A stretch of DNA of 45,264 nt from NCBI GenBank assembly GCA_002255955.1, contig NKIM01000037.1:1-45264 (forward strand). The letters are read 5' to 3'. Each line of letters starts with the position of its first letter. Positions within the stretch are counted from its first letter, which is position 1. A program made the position numbers and the translations under genes. Under the pieces are notes generated by a model. That model saw nothing but the letters and a program-made list of their open reading frames with translations. It ran no database searches and was not told the origin of the DNA. Shown one piece after another: positions 27,130-35,594 of the stretch. This stretch comes from Burkholderiales bacterium PBB2. GTDB lineage: Bacteria; Pseudomonadota; Gammaproteobacteria; Burkholderiales; Burkholderiaceae_C.

Positions 27130-28383
27130 ATGAAAAACGCACCGCGTATTCCATCTCGCCGCCCATCGAAGAAGCCGATGCCCATGCGCATGAGCCCCCT
27201 ACTCCTGGCCAGCTTGCTGGCACTGGGCGCCGGTCCAGCCCAGGCGCTGGACTACGTCTGGCTGGGCGGAACTGGTAGTTGGACCGACACGAGCAAGTGG
27301 TCCCTGCTGGGCCTGCCCGGCTCCGGGGACACGGCAAGCCTCAACTCCGGCAGCGCCATTCTGGACAGCGACCGACTGCTGGGCCGCTTGATCCTGGCCG
27401 GCGGCAACCGCGGCGGCAGTGGCCTGCTCACCAGCGGCGCCCTGACCTTCGTCTCCGGCTCTCTCTTCGGCCCTGGCGCCACCACCATCACCGGTGCCGC
27501 CAGCTTCACCGGCACCAACAACCAAACCGTCGACGCCACCCACACCCTCAACCTCAACGGCGGCGCCACGTGGTCGGTCGGCAACGGCACCATCTCCACC
27601 GGCACCGATGCCCGCATCAACGTCGCCGCCGGCACCACCTTCGTCGATGCCGGTGCGCTGAGCCCCTCCGGCAGCCGCTCCCTGGGCTACTACGGCAACG
27701 GCAGCTTCAACAACGCCGGCAGCTACGAGCGCAATGGCCTGGGCACCACCAACGCCTACGGCTTCAACAACAGCGGCCGGATCAACATCAACTCGGGCAC
27801 CTTCTTGCTGCGAAGCGCGTGGAGCAACACCGGCATCGCCCGCATTGCCGCAGGCGCGAACCTGGCCTCCTCTGAGGCCAGCTTCAACAACCAGGGGCGA
27901 CTGGAAGGCGACGGCACGGTCCGGACTGCGGGTCTGAACTATGCGTTGCTGAACCTGGGCGAAATCGCCCCGGGAACCTTGTCCACTGTCGGTCACCTGG
28001 CCATCGATGGCGATCTGACCCTGGGCAGCGGCTCGGTACTGGACATTGATCTGGCCAGCTTGAGCAGCTTTGATTCCATCAGCATCAGCAGTGACCTGCG
28101 CGTCGCCGGCGTGCTGAAGGTGGAAAGCCTGGACGGATTCGCCCCTCAGGTGGGAGACAGTTTCAAGATCGCCAGCTTCAGCCAGATGATCGGCGGGGGG
28201 AGCTTCAGCCAGGTGCAATGGCTGGGCAACCCGGGCTTGACGCTGAGCATTGAATACAACGCGAGCGACATCACCTTGCGGGTGGCAGCCGTACCCGAGC
28301 CCTCGAGCTGGGCACTGATGTTCTCCGGGTTGGCCTTGTTCGGCTGGTTGTCGTCGCGCCGCCGCCGCATGGCTGAGCAATAA
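27130..28383 (+). CDS. PEP-CTERM surface/exopolysaccharide-associated protein
   Basis: A 417-residue exported protein. An N-terminal signal peptide (SPLLLASLLALGAGPAQA, cleavage near residue 37) is followed by a low-complexity, Gly/Asn/Ser/Thr-rich region of repeated short beta motifs that suggests a beta-helix. The C-terminus carries a textbook PEP-CTERM sorting signal: VPEPSSW, then a hydrophobic helix, then RRRR. Such proteins are processed by exosortase and are linked to exopolysaccharide and floc formation. No exosortase gene is in the window. ATG 27130 is preceded by CAGGGATCC, a weak ribosome site. Ligand or role unknown. Confidence 0.88.
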   Translation: MKNAPRIPSRRPSKKPMPMRMSPLLLASLLALGAGPAQALDYVWLGGTGSWTDTSKWSLLGLPGSGDTASLNSGSAILDSDRLLGRLILAGGNRGGSGLLTSGALTFVSGSLFGPGATTITGAASFTGTNNQTVDATHTLNLNGGATWSVGNGTISTGTDARINVAAGTTFVDAGALSPSGSRSLGYYGNGSFNNAGSYERNGLGTTNAYGFNNSGRININSGTFLLRSAWSNTGIARIAAGANLASSEASFNNQGRLEGDGTVRTAGLNYALLNLGEIAPGTLSTVGHLAIDGDLTLGSGSVLDIDLASLSSFDSISISSDLRVAGVLKVESLDGFAPQVGDSFKIASFSQMIGGGSFSQVQWLGNPGLTLSIEYNASDITLRVAAVPEPSSWALMFSGLALFGWLSSRRRRMAEQ

Positions 28384-28462
28384 GCCGGCACCTGGCTGGC
28401 TCTGGGCGCCGTCGAGTTAGCGACTCATGAACTCGGTCGCCGCCCCAGCCCTGCTGGTGACA

Positions 28463-28867
28463 TCAAGCGCCCATCGCCAGCCAGTGCCGCGTCAGCTTCA
28501 TGCCCAGCGCCGCGCACGCCAGCGAGCCCAGCACATGGGCCGCGGCGTGCAGCAAGGCCATCCCCATCTCGCCCCGCTGCAGCAGCCCCAGCGATTCACC
28601 CGAGAAGGCCGAGAAGGTGGTCAAGCCACCGAGAAAGCCGGTGACCAGCAGCAGGCGCAGGAACTCATCCGGCGTGCGGCCGAACCATTCCAGCGCCATG
28701 CCGATGAGCAGGCCGCCGACCAGATTGACCAGCAAGGTGCCGAGCGGGAAACCGGCGTAGCTGCTGTTGAGGTAGACGCCGGCCATCCAGCGGCAGAGCG
28801 CCCCCAGAGCGGCACCGCCTGCAACGGCTACCCCCTGGACGAGCCAGACCGAGGATGCGCTGCTCAT
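28463..28867 (-). CDS. crcB: Fluoride exporter CrcB/Fluc
   Basis: A 134-residue four-helix membrane protein that forms dimeric fluoride channels. Signature segments are GAALGALCRWMAG near residue 20, GTLLVNLVGGLLIGM near 45, and GFLGGLTTFSAFSGE near 80 (family TTFS motif). Its ATG overlaps the moaE stop as ATGA, so it is translated with moaE; no fluoride-responsive riboswitch can lie directly upstream of it. The pairing with a molybdopterin gene has no obvious functional link. Confidence 0.92.
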   Translation of the reverse strand: MSSASSVWLVQGVAVAGGAALGALCRWMAGVYLNSSYAGFPLGTLLVNLVGGLLIGMALEWFGRTPDEFLRLLLVTGFLGGLTTFSAFSGESLGLLQRGEMGMALLHAAAHVLGSLACAALGMKLTRHWLAMGA

Positions 28868-29364
28868 GCGGCCGCTCCAGCATTGCCGGCCGCATCAATA
28901 CCCCAGCGTGCCAAGGCCGTGTCGTCCGATTCGCGTGCATCGACCCACTGCCCGCCCTCGGCCGTGTATTCCTTCTTCCAGAACGGTGCCTGGGTCTTGA
29001 GGTAATCCATCAAGAATTCGCAGGCTTGAAAGGCCTGGCCGCGGTGACGCGATGTCACCAGCACCAGCACGATCTGGTCCAGCGCGGCTAGGCGGCCGAC
29101 GCGGTGAATCACTCGCGCGCCGTGGATGTCGAAGCGTTGCATGGCGGCGTCGATCATGGCTTCGATGCTGGCCTCGGTCATGCCGGGGTAATGCTCCAGC
29201 TCCCTCGCCTCGATGGCGGGCGCCTCGCCGCCCACATCGCGCACCGTGCCCAAAAAACTGACTACAGCACCTGTGCGACCATCGCCCGCGCGCAAGGCGG
29301 CCGCTTCCTGGCTCAAGTCAAAATCTTCCGTCTGGATGCGGACGCGGGTAGGGCTGGCTGTCAT
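28864..29364 (-). CDS. moaE: Molybdopterin synthase catalytic subunit MoaE
   Basis: A 166-residue large subunit that, with thiocarboxylated MoaD, inserts sulfur into precursor Z to make molybdopterin. Family motifs: GAVVSFLGTVRD near residue 35, ALELEHYPGM-type segment (here ARELEHYPGMTEA), HRVGRLAALDQIVLVLVTSRHR near 100, and the catalytic lysine segment APFWKKEY near 130. ATG 29364 is chosen over a long upstream extension that has no family similarity. It is coupled to crcB by ATGA. moaD lies 12 kb away at 41390, an unusual separation. Confidence 0.93.
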   Translation of the reverse strand: MTASPTRVRIQTEDFDLSQEAAALRAGDGRTGAVVSFLGTVRDVGGEAPAIEARELEHYPGMTEASIEAMIDAAMQRFDIHGARVIHRVGRLAALDQIVLVLVTSRHRGQAFQACEFLMDYLKTQAPFWKKEYTAEGGQWVDARESDDTALARWGIDAAGNAGAAA

Positions 29365-29588
29365 GGCGCGAATTGTGTCATCGGCGGTCGGAGGTATCAC
29401 ATCCAGCTTGGGGAGCGACGGTGAATTTGACCCGGGCTGCCGACCGGCAGCTTTGGTACTTTGTCGCATACTGCCCGCCAAGCGCTGTCGGTTCGGGTCG
29501 AAGTATGGGCTTCGATGCTTGTTCATGATCAATTTCATCAACAAGTGCCAGCAGCATGTGAACGGAGTGACAACAAGGAGACGCGGCC

Positions 29589-30644
29589 ATGGGCCTGATG
29601 GATTTCATCAAGAAGCAGTTCATAGACATCCTCCAATGGACCGAGGATGGAGACGGCACGCTGGCCTGGCGCTTCCCCATGGCCGACATGGAAATCCAGT
29701 ACGGCGCCTCGCTGACGGTGCGCGAGTCGCAGCTGGCCGTGTTCGTCAACGAGGGCAAGGTGGCCGATGTCTTTGGACCCGGCACGCACACGCTGAACAC
29801 TCAGACCCTGCCGGTGCTGACCTACCTGAAGAACTGGGACAAGCTCTTCGAATCGCCCTTCAAGAGCGATGTCTACTTCTTCAGCACCCGCCAACAGGTG
29901 GACCAACGCTGGGGCACGCAGCAGCCGGTGACCATCCGCGACAAGGACTTTGGTGCCGTGCGCCTGCGCGCCTTCGGCAATTTCGTCTACCGCGTGGCCG
30001 ATGCCAAGCTCTTCCACACCGAGATCTCCGGCACGCGCGAGCGTTACACCGTGCAGGATCTGGACGGCCAGCTGCGCGGCCTGATGCTGCAACACATCAG
30101 CGACGCGGTGGCCCAGAGCGGCATCCCCTTCCTGGACCTGGCGGCCAACCAGATCGAATTTGCGCGCCAGCTGCAAACCGCCACCGCGCCCGAGTTTGAA
30201 AAGATCGGCCTGAAGCTGGAAGGCGTGACGCTGCAAAACGTCTCCCTGCCGGAAGAGCTGCAGAAGATCCTGGACCAGAAGATCGGCATGGGCATGATCG
30301 GCCAGAACATGGGCCAGTTCATGCAGTACCAGACCGCGCAAGCCATCCCCAAGCTGGCCGAAGGCGTGGGCCAGGGCGGAGGCGGCGGTGTCGCGGGCGA
30401 CGCCATGGGCCTGGGCGCTGGCCTGGCCATGGGTCAGGTCTTGGCCCAGCAGCTGCAAGGCGGACTGGCAGCTGCAGCGTCACCCGTGGCCGCGGCCGCT
30501 GTGGCTGCTGCGGCACCCGCGGTGCAAAGCGCCGAGGACATCATGCAGCTCTTGGAAAAACTCGGCGACTTGAAGACCAAGGGCATCCTGACCGACGAAG
30601 AGTTCGCCGCCAAGAAGGCCGACCTGCTCAAGAAACTGGGCTGA
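29589..30644 (+). CDS. SPFH/Band-7 domain protein with C-terminal SHOCT domain
   Basis: A 351-residue protein of the YdjI/virion-core-like SPFH group. The SPFH domain spans about residues 35-215 (MEIQYGASLTVRESQLAVFV, then NTQTLPVLTYLKNWDKLFES). A helical stretch and a long Ala/Gly-rich linker follow (about 240-305). The last 35 residues are a SHOCT domain (LEKLGDLKTKGILTDEEFAAKKADLL). There is no signal peptide or clear transmembrane segment; such proteins associate with membranes peripherally. A strong AAGGAG sits 8 bases before the ATG. It heads a plus-strand run with the DUF4178 and DUF350 genes, a context reported for membrane-stress or polyamine-linked modules. Confidence 0.88.
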   Translation: MGLMDFIKKQFIDILQWTEDGDGTLAWRFPMADMEIQYGASLTVRESQLAVFVNEGKVADVFGPGTHTLNTQTLPVLTYLKNWDKLFESPFKSDVYFFSTRQQVDQRWGTQQPVTIRDKDFGAVRLRAFGNFVYRVADAKLFHTEISGTRERYTVQDLDGQLRGLMLQHISDAVAQSGIPFLDLAANQIEFARQLQTATAPEFEKIGLKLEGVTLQNVSLPEELQKILDQKIGMGMIGQNMGQFMQYQTAQAIPKLAEGVGQGGGGGVAGDAMGLGAGLAMGQVLAQQLQGGLAAAASPVAAAAVAAAAPAVQSAEDIMQLLEKLGDLKTKGILTDEEFAAKKADLLKKLG

Positions 30645-30660
30645 GGAAACAGCGCGCGCC

Positions 30661-32325
30661 TTGGCATCTGACACCACGCCTTCCTCCGGTTCGTCCCCCG
30701 CCGGCGGGGCCCAGCGCCGCTGGCAAGCGGCCTGCCCCAACTGCGGTGCCACGGTGGAGTTCGCTTCGGCGGCTTCCGCCAGCGCCGTGTGCAGCTATTG
30801 CCGCAGCAGTCTGCTGCGCGAGGGCGATGCCCTGCGCAAAATCGGCATCAGCGCCGAGCTGATCGAGGACTATTCACCGCTGCAGATCGGCGCCAGCGGC
30901 CGCTATGCCGGCGCGCCCTTCACCGTGGTCGGCCGCCAGCAGATCGCCTATGCCGAGGGCAGCTGGAACGAATGGCATGTGCTGTTCGATGGCGGACCGG
31001 CCGGCCCTCGCTCGGGCTGGCTGGCCGAGGACAATGGCAGTTATGTCATGGCCTTCGAGGCGCCTCTGCCGGAAGCCGCCCCCAAGGCACAGGAACTGAT
31101 TCTTGACCGCAGCTTGCAGCTGGCCGGCCAGCGCTGGACGGTGGCGGCCGTCACCCAATGTCATCTGCGTGCGGCCCAGGGTGAGCTGCCACGCCCGCCC
31201 CAGCTCGGGCCGGAGCGCCAATACCTGGTGGCCGAACTGCGCGGCCCTGGCAACGAGGTCGGCAGCCTGGATTTCAGCTCAGGCCTCGCATCGAGCAGCG
31301 CGGCGCCGATCTGGTCGCTGGGTCGCTCGATCCGGCTGGACGCCATGGCCATGCAAGGCCTGCGCGACGATGTCAACAGCAAAGACCTGAAATCGCGCAG
31401 CCTGGAATGCCCGAGCTGCGGCGCCGCCCTGACGCCCAGCCTCAGCAGCACCCGCTCCATCGTCTGCGGCCAATGCCATGCCGTGGTGGACATCTCGCAA
31501 GGTGCCGGAGCCGATCTCGAACACTATGCCCAGAACAACGGCATGGAGCCGCAGCTGCGCCTGGGTAGCACCGGCATGCTGCAGACCGAGACCGGCCAGG
31601 CCATCACCTGGCAGGTGGTGGGCTACCAGGAGCGCTGCGACCTGCCCGAGAGCAGCGAGGACGAGCAGACCTTCTGGCGCGAGTACTTGCTCTACAACAA
31701 GATCGAGGGCTTTGCCTTTCTGGTCGACACCGAAGAGGGCTGGAGCCTGGTGCGGCCCCTGACTGGCGCGCCCGTCAGCAGCCGCGGGGATCGCATCGAT
31801 TGGGGTGGCAAGAGCTACAAGAAGCGCTGGACCTATCAGGCCAAGGTCACCTATGTGCTGGGTGAGTTCTATTGGCAGGTCAGCCGCGACCAACGCACCC
31901 TGGTCAGCGACTACGAAGGCCAGGGCGAAGCCCGGCAGATGCTGCTCAGCCGCGAACAGACCGACAACGAAGTGGTCTGGAGCCTCGGGCGCAAGCTTGA
32001 TGCCGCCGTGGTGGCGCGGGCCTTCAAGCTGGCGCCGGAACGCGCGGCCGCCCTGGGCCGCGATGCCAGCAGCCTCAGCGATGGCGGCGGCCTCTTGCGC
32101 AAGATCGTCATCGCCTTTTTCATCCTGCTGATCCTGGTCTTGCTGCTGCGTACCTGCAGCAGCGACGATTGCCAGGCCTACAAAGACAGTTACGGCGAGG
32201 CCAGCAGCGAATACCAGCAGTGCCGCCGCGGCAGCGGCCGTTTCAGCTCAGGCGGAGGTTCCTACGGGGGCTCGTCCGGCGGCTCTTACGGCGGTTACAG
32301 CAGCGGTGGCGGCGGCCACAAGTAA
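30661..32325 (+). CDS. DUF4178 zinc-ribbon membrane-anchored protein
   Basis: A 554-residue protein. It begins with a zinc ribbon (CPNCGATVEF ... CSYC, about residues 25-44), a first DUF4178 domain, a second zinc ribbon near 251 (CPSCG ... CGQCHAVVD), then a second DUF4178 domain (ITWQVVGYQERCD, EYLLYNKIEGFAFLVDTEEG). One transmembrane helix follows at about 481-497 (VIAFFILLILVLLLR), and a Cys/Gly/Ser/Tyr-rich tail. No ATG is well placed; TTG 30661 is taken, 12 bases after GAGGAA. It lies 16 bases after the SPFH gene and 43 before DUF350, so an operon is likely. Function unknown. Confidence 0.83.
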   Translation: MASDTTPSSGSSPAGGAQRRWQAACPNCGATVEFASAASASAVCSYCRSSLLREGDALRKIGISAELIEDYSPLQIGASGRYAGAPFTVVGRQQIAYAEGSWNEWHVLFDGGPAGPRSGWLAEDNGSYVMAFEAPLPEAAPKAQELILDRSLQLAGQRWTVAAVTQCHLRAAQGELPRPPQLGPERQYLVAELRGPGNEVGSLDFSSGLASSSAAPIWSLGRSIRLDAMAMQGLRDDVNSKDLKSRSLECPSCGAALTPSLSSTRSIVCGQCHAVVDISQGAGADLEHYAQNNGMEPQLRLGSTGMLQTETGQAITWQVVGYQERCDLPESSEDEQTFWREYLLYNKIEGFAFLVDTEEGWSLVRPLTGAPVSSRGDRIDWGGKSYKKRWTYQAKVTYVLGEFYWQVSRDQRTLVSDYEGQGEARQMLLSREQTDNEVVWSLGRKLDAAVVARAFKLAPERAAALGRDASSLSDGGGLLRKIVIAFFILLILVLLLRTCSSDDCQAYKDSYGEASSEYQQCRRGSGRFSSGGGSYGGSSGGSYGGYSSGGGGHK

Positions 32326-32368
32326 AACCGGGGCGCATGCGCAGCCCCACACTCTGGAGATTCAAGAC

Positions 32369-32599
32369 ATGGACCACAGCGCTTTCGAATGGCTCAAGCC
32401 CGGCATCGTGCTGGGCTCCATCCTCTACGCCCTGATCGGCGTGCTGGTGTTCTGGATCAGCTTCGTCATCATCGACAAGCTCACCCCGTACAAGCTTTGG
32501 GAAGAAATCGTCGAGCACAAGAACATCGCCCTGGCCATTGTGGTGGGCGCCATGTGCATCTCGATCGGTCAGATCGTCGCGGCGGCGATCCACGGCTGA
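32369..32599 (+). CDS. DUF350 family small membrane protein
   Basis: A 76-residue protein with two transmembrane helices (GIVLGSILYALIGVLVFWIS and IALAIVVGAMCISIGQIVAA), joined by the charged loop VIIDKLTPYKLWEEIVEHKN, which is diagnostic of DUF350 (YjfL-like) proteins. DUF350 members are proposed by others to form small membrane channels or assemblies; that is not shown. GGAG precedes the ATG by 10 bases. It ends the first plus-strand block of the SPFH-DUF4178-DUF350 module. Confidence 0.88.
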   Translation: MDHSAFEWLKPGIVLGSILYALIGVLVFWISFVIIDKLTPYKLWEEIVEHKNIALAIVVGAMCISIGQIVAAAIHG

Positions 32600-32619
32600 G
32601 CGCTAGCGCGCCAAGCGGC

Positions 32620-33015
32620 TCACGCGGAAGCCCCACATCCACTCCAAGGTGGCAAACCGTGAGCGGCGCGGGCCCGCTGACATTTGTCATCGCCCGCCTG
32701 CACTTCGCGGCAGGGGCTGGGACGCTGGGCATAAATGCCACAGGCCACCTCTCGGCCCAGTTCGCCCGCCAGCGCTTCACAGCGCGGTGACTTTCGGTTG
32801 GTGCCCGCCATGCAGCTCAGATGCGGCGTGAGCGGCTCCACCCAACGCGACGCCAAATCGGCGGCCTCGGCCCAGTAGAAGGACACTCGAAACGAAGCGC
32901 AGCAAGCGCCGCAAGCCTGACAGGGGCTGGGGCCCTGCGACGATTCGAGTTCAACAGGCGTGGGCGTAGAAGCGACATTGCTGGAAGTGAGGCTGCTGGA
33001 GAAGACCTGGCTCAT
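32620..33015 (-). CDS. YkgJ family cysteine-cluster protein
   Basis: A 131-residue protein with the CxxCGxCC motif (CQACGACC near residue 34) plus further cysteines near 70, 80, 93 and 103, the pattern of the YkgJ/Fli-B-type family of predicted Fe-S or zinc-binding proteins. ATG 33015 is chosen; an in-frame extension to 33042 has no support. It is inserted on the opposite strand between the DUF350 and spermidine-synthase genes. Function unknown. Confidence 0.86.
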   Translation of the reverse strand: MSQVFSSSLTSSNVASTPTPVELESSQGPSPCQACGACCASFRVSFYWAEAADLASRWVEPLTPHLSCMAGTNRKSPRCEALAGELGREVACGIYAQRPSPCREVQAGDDKCQRARAAHGLPPWSGCGASA

Positions 33016-33112
33016 CGCAATCAAGATACAGGAACCGAACAATCGGCCCGTATTTTTGCAAACTCTGCAGCAGGCCCTCTCCTCATCAACGCCGATGCGG
33101 CAAGGCGCGAGC

Positions 33113-33769
33113 TCAGGCGCCGCGGCGGCGGCGCATCAAGCCCAGCGCGGCCAAGGCCGTCAGCGCCAGGGCCAAGGATTGCGGCTCGGGCACCTGGCTG
33201 GCGGTCGCTTGCACACCGTTGATGAAACTGGTGCGGTCGTAGTTGCCGAGGTTCAAGCTGCGGAATTCCAGCAGACCCGAGCCTTGGGCGGTGAATCTGA
33301 GCTGGTGCTGGCTCCAGGCCTGGCCGGCCTGGGTCGAGTAGGTGCCGAGCTCGTGGCCGGCAAAGTACACGCTGTAGCTTTGCAAACCCGACCAGTTGCT
33401 GCGGCCGGCATCCAACCAGCTCAGCTCCACCAGGCTGGCCGTGGCCAGGTTCAAGGTCTGCGAGATATGGGCACCATTGCCTTGCAGGCCGAGCACAAAG
33501 CTGCCCAGCGTGCCGCCTGCGTTGCCCAAACTGCTGGGGGTGCCCCAGGCGCTGCTGTTGGCGCCGATCACCACGGTGCCGTTGCCCGTGCTGGTCCAGC
33601 CCGCAAAGGCGCAGCCTGCAGCAAAGGTGTAGCAATAGCCGTTGGCATTGCTGCCCGTCTGGTTTTCGAAACCACCGTTGCTGACGATGCCGGCTTGCGC
33701 AGCGCCTGCGCCCAGCAAGGTCAGGAAGGCAGCGGCGCGGGTCCAAGCATTCAAGGTCTGTGTCTTCAT
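33113..33769 (-). CDS. PEP-CTERM secreted protein with DUF642-like N-terminus
   Basis: A 218-residue exported protein. It has a signal peptide (AAAFLTLLGAGAAQA, cleaved before GIVSNGGFE); the NGGFE start of the mature chain is typical of DUF642/carbohydrate-binding-like modules. A single beta-sandwich domain follows (about 27-185), then the sorting tail VPEPQSLALALTALAALGLM with RRRR. It diverges from the spermidine-synthase-like gene across 214 bases. It is predicted to be an exosortase substrate; exosortase is not encoded here. Confidence 0.88.
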   Translation of the reverse strand: MKTQTLNAWTRAAAFLTLLGAGAAQAGIVSNGGFENQTGSNANGYCYTFAAGCAFAGWTSTGNGTVVIGANSSAWGTPSSLGNAGGTLGSFVLGLQGNGAHISQTLNLATASLVELSWLDAGRSNWSGLQSYSVYFAGHELGTYSTQAGQAWSQHQLRFTAQGSGLLEFRSLNLGNYDRTSFINGVQATASQVPEPQSLALALTALAALGLMRRRRGA

Positions 33770-33983
33770 CGAGAGGTCCAGGCGGGGTGGCTGTGGGATG
33801 AATCCAGTGTCAGCGCAAAGCCGGGGCCCTAGGGATGGGCACAGTGACGCAGTTCACGCTCGGGCTGGACATCGACGCCCAGCCCCCTCAAACCAAGGGC
33901 GGCACCGCTTCCTACGCCGCCCGCCCCTGCAGCCACGACACAACAGCCACAATGCAGCACCCGAAAAAGAAGACCTGGACTCC

Positions 33984-35594
33984 ATGAGCCACACGCCGAC
34001 CCTGCCACCCGACACGCCGACCGAAACCGTGCCTCCTGACACGGCCGAAGCCGGACGCATCTCGCTGCACGAAATCCTGCTGCTGGTCAGCGTCTTCGTG
34101 GTGGCGGCCTGCGGCCTGGTCTACGAGCTGGCTGCCGGAGCGCTGGCCAGTTATCTGCTCGGTGATTCGGTGCTGCAGTTCTCCACCATCATCGGCACCT
34201 ACCTCTTCGCCATGGGTCTGGGCTCCTGGTTGAGCCGCTATGTCGAGCGCCAGTTGGTGGCACAGTTCCTCAAGATCGAGCTGCTGGTGGGCTTGATCGG
34301 AGGCCTGATGCCGGCTGCCCTCTTCCTGGCTCACAGCCTGCTGCCCCCCGGCCAGCAGGCGGCCTTCCGGGTGCTGCTGTACGGCCTGGTACTGCTGGTC
34401 GGCGCCCTGGTGGGCCTGGAGATCCCGCTGGTGATGCGCATCCTCAAGAAGCAGTTCCGCCACCGCTATGCCTTGCGCGATCTGGTGTCCCAGGTGCTGA
34501 CCTTCGACTACCTCGGCGCCCTGGTCGTGGCCCTGGCCTTCCCGCTGCTGCTGGTACCGCATCTGGGCCTGGTGCGCACGGGCTTGTTCTTCGGCCTGCT
34601 CAATGTGGGCGTGGCGGTCTGGGCGCTGTTTCTCTTTCGCAGCGAGCTGCGGGCCTGGCGCAGCCACGCCCTGGCCTGCGGGCTGAGCGTGCTGGTCCTG
34701 ATGCTGGCCATGCTGATGGCCGAGCGGCTCAACACCTGGGCGGAGGACCGTTTCTACGGCGAGCACATCATCGTGCGCGAGAGCAGTGACTACCAGCGCG
34801 TGGTGGTGACCTCGGGCCAGGCCGGCACGCGCTTGTTCCTGAACGGCAATCTGCAGTTCCATTCGCGCGACGAGTACCGTTACCACGAAGCCCTGGTCCA
34901 CCCTGCCATGGCCGGCCACGGTGCGCCCAAGCGTGTGCTGGTGCTGGGCGGCGGTGATGGCATGGCGGTGCGCGAGGTGCTGCGCTACCCCAGCGTAGAG
35001 CAGGTGACCCTGGTCGAGCTGGACCCGCACATGACCCGGCTCTTCTCCACCCTGCCCCTGCTGCGCCAACTCAACCATGGCGCCCTGCTCAGCCCCAAGC
35101 TGCAGATCGTCAACGCCGATGCCTTCGGCTGGCTGGAACAGCAAGCGCCCGACGCGCGCTTCGATGTGATCGTGATCGACTTCCCCGACCCCAGCAACTT
35201 CTCGCTGGGCAAGCTCTACAGCAGCAGCTTCTACCGCCTGATCGACCAGAGGCTCAACGCGGGTGGCTATGCCGTGGTGCAAACCACCTCGCCCCTGATC
35301 GCACGGCGCAGCTTCTGGACCGTGGTCGGCACCCTGGAATCGGCCGGCCTGAGCACCACGCCCTACCACGCGCATGTGCCCAGCTTTGGCGAATGGGGCT
35401 TTGTGCTGGCCGGCCGCCGGCCCTGGGCGATGCCACGCCAGCTGCCCGAGGGCCTGCGCTTTTTGAGCCTCAGCGGCCTGCCGGCCCTGTTGGACTTTCC
35501 GCCCGATATGGCCCGCGTGCCGACCGAGGTGAACCGCCTGTCCAACCAGGTGCTGGTGCATGAGTTCGAGGCCGAGTGGGGCAAGGTGCATTGA
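33984..35594 (+). CDS. Membrane-bound spermidine-synthase-like protein
   Basis: A 536-residue fusion. Seven predicted transmembrane helices fill residues 27-250 (from LHEILLLVSVFVVAACGLVYEL to ALACGLSVLVLMLAMLMAE). The C-terminal 280 residues are a spermidine-synthase-type methyltransferase fold, with VLVLGGGDGMAVREVL near residue 318, LVELDPHM near 345 and the active-site-like VIVIDFPDPSN near 397. Propylamine transfer from decarboxylated SAM is inferred; membrane proteins of this type may act on unknown acceptors. speD, the source of that donor, lies at 41003. Its stop overlaps the start of the FAD protein gene. Confidence 0.85.
   Translation: MSHTPTLPPDTPTETVPPDTAEAGRISLHEILLLVSVFVVAACGLVYELAAGALASYLLGDSVLQFSTIIGTYLFAMGLGSWLSRYVERQLVAQFLKIELLVGLIGGLMPAALFLAHSLLPPGQQAAFRVLLYGLVLLVGALVGLEIPLVMRILKKQFRHRYALRDLVSQVLTFDYLGALVVALAFPLLLVPHLGLVRTGLFFGLLNVGVAVWALFLFRSELRAWRSHALACGLSVLVLMLAMLMAERLNTWAEDRFYGEHIIVRESSDYQRVVVTSGQAGTRLFLNGNLQFHSRDEYRYHEALVHPAMAGHGAPKRVLVLGGGDGMAVREVLRYPSVEQVTLVELDPHMTRLFSTLPLLRQLNHGALLSPKLQIVNADAFGWLEQQAPDARFDVIVIDFPDPSNFSLGKLYSSSFYRLIDQRLNAGGYAVVQTTSPLIARRSFWTVVGTLESAGLSTTPYHAHVPSFGEWGFVLAGRRPWAMPRQLPEGLRFLSLSGLPALLDFPPDMARVPTEVNRLSNQVLVHEFEAEWGKVH

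Noticed and set aside
28865-28980. Possible fluoride riboswitch ahead of crcB
   Set aside because: crcB overlaps the moaE stop by ATGA, so there is no leader; I see no riboswitch-like fold there.
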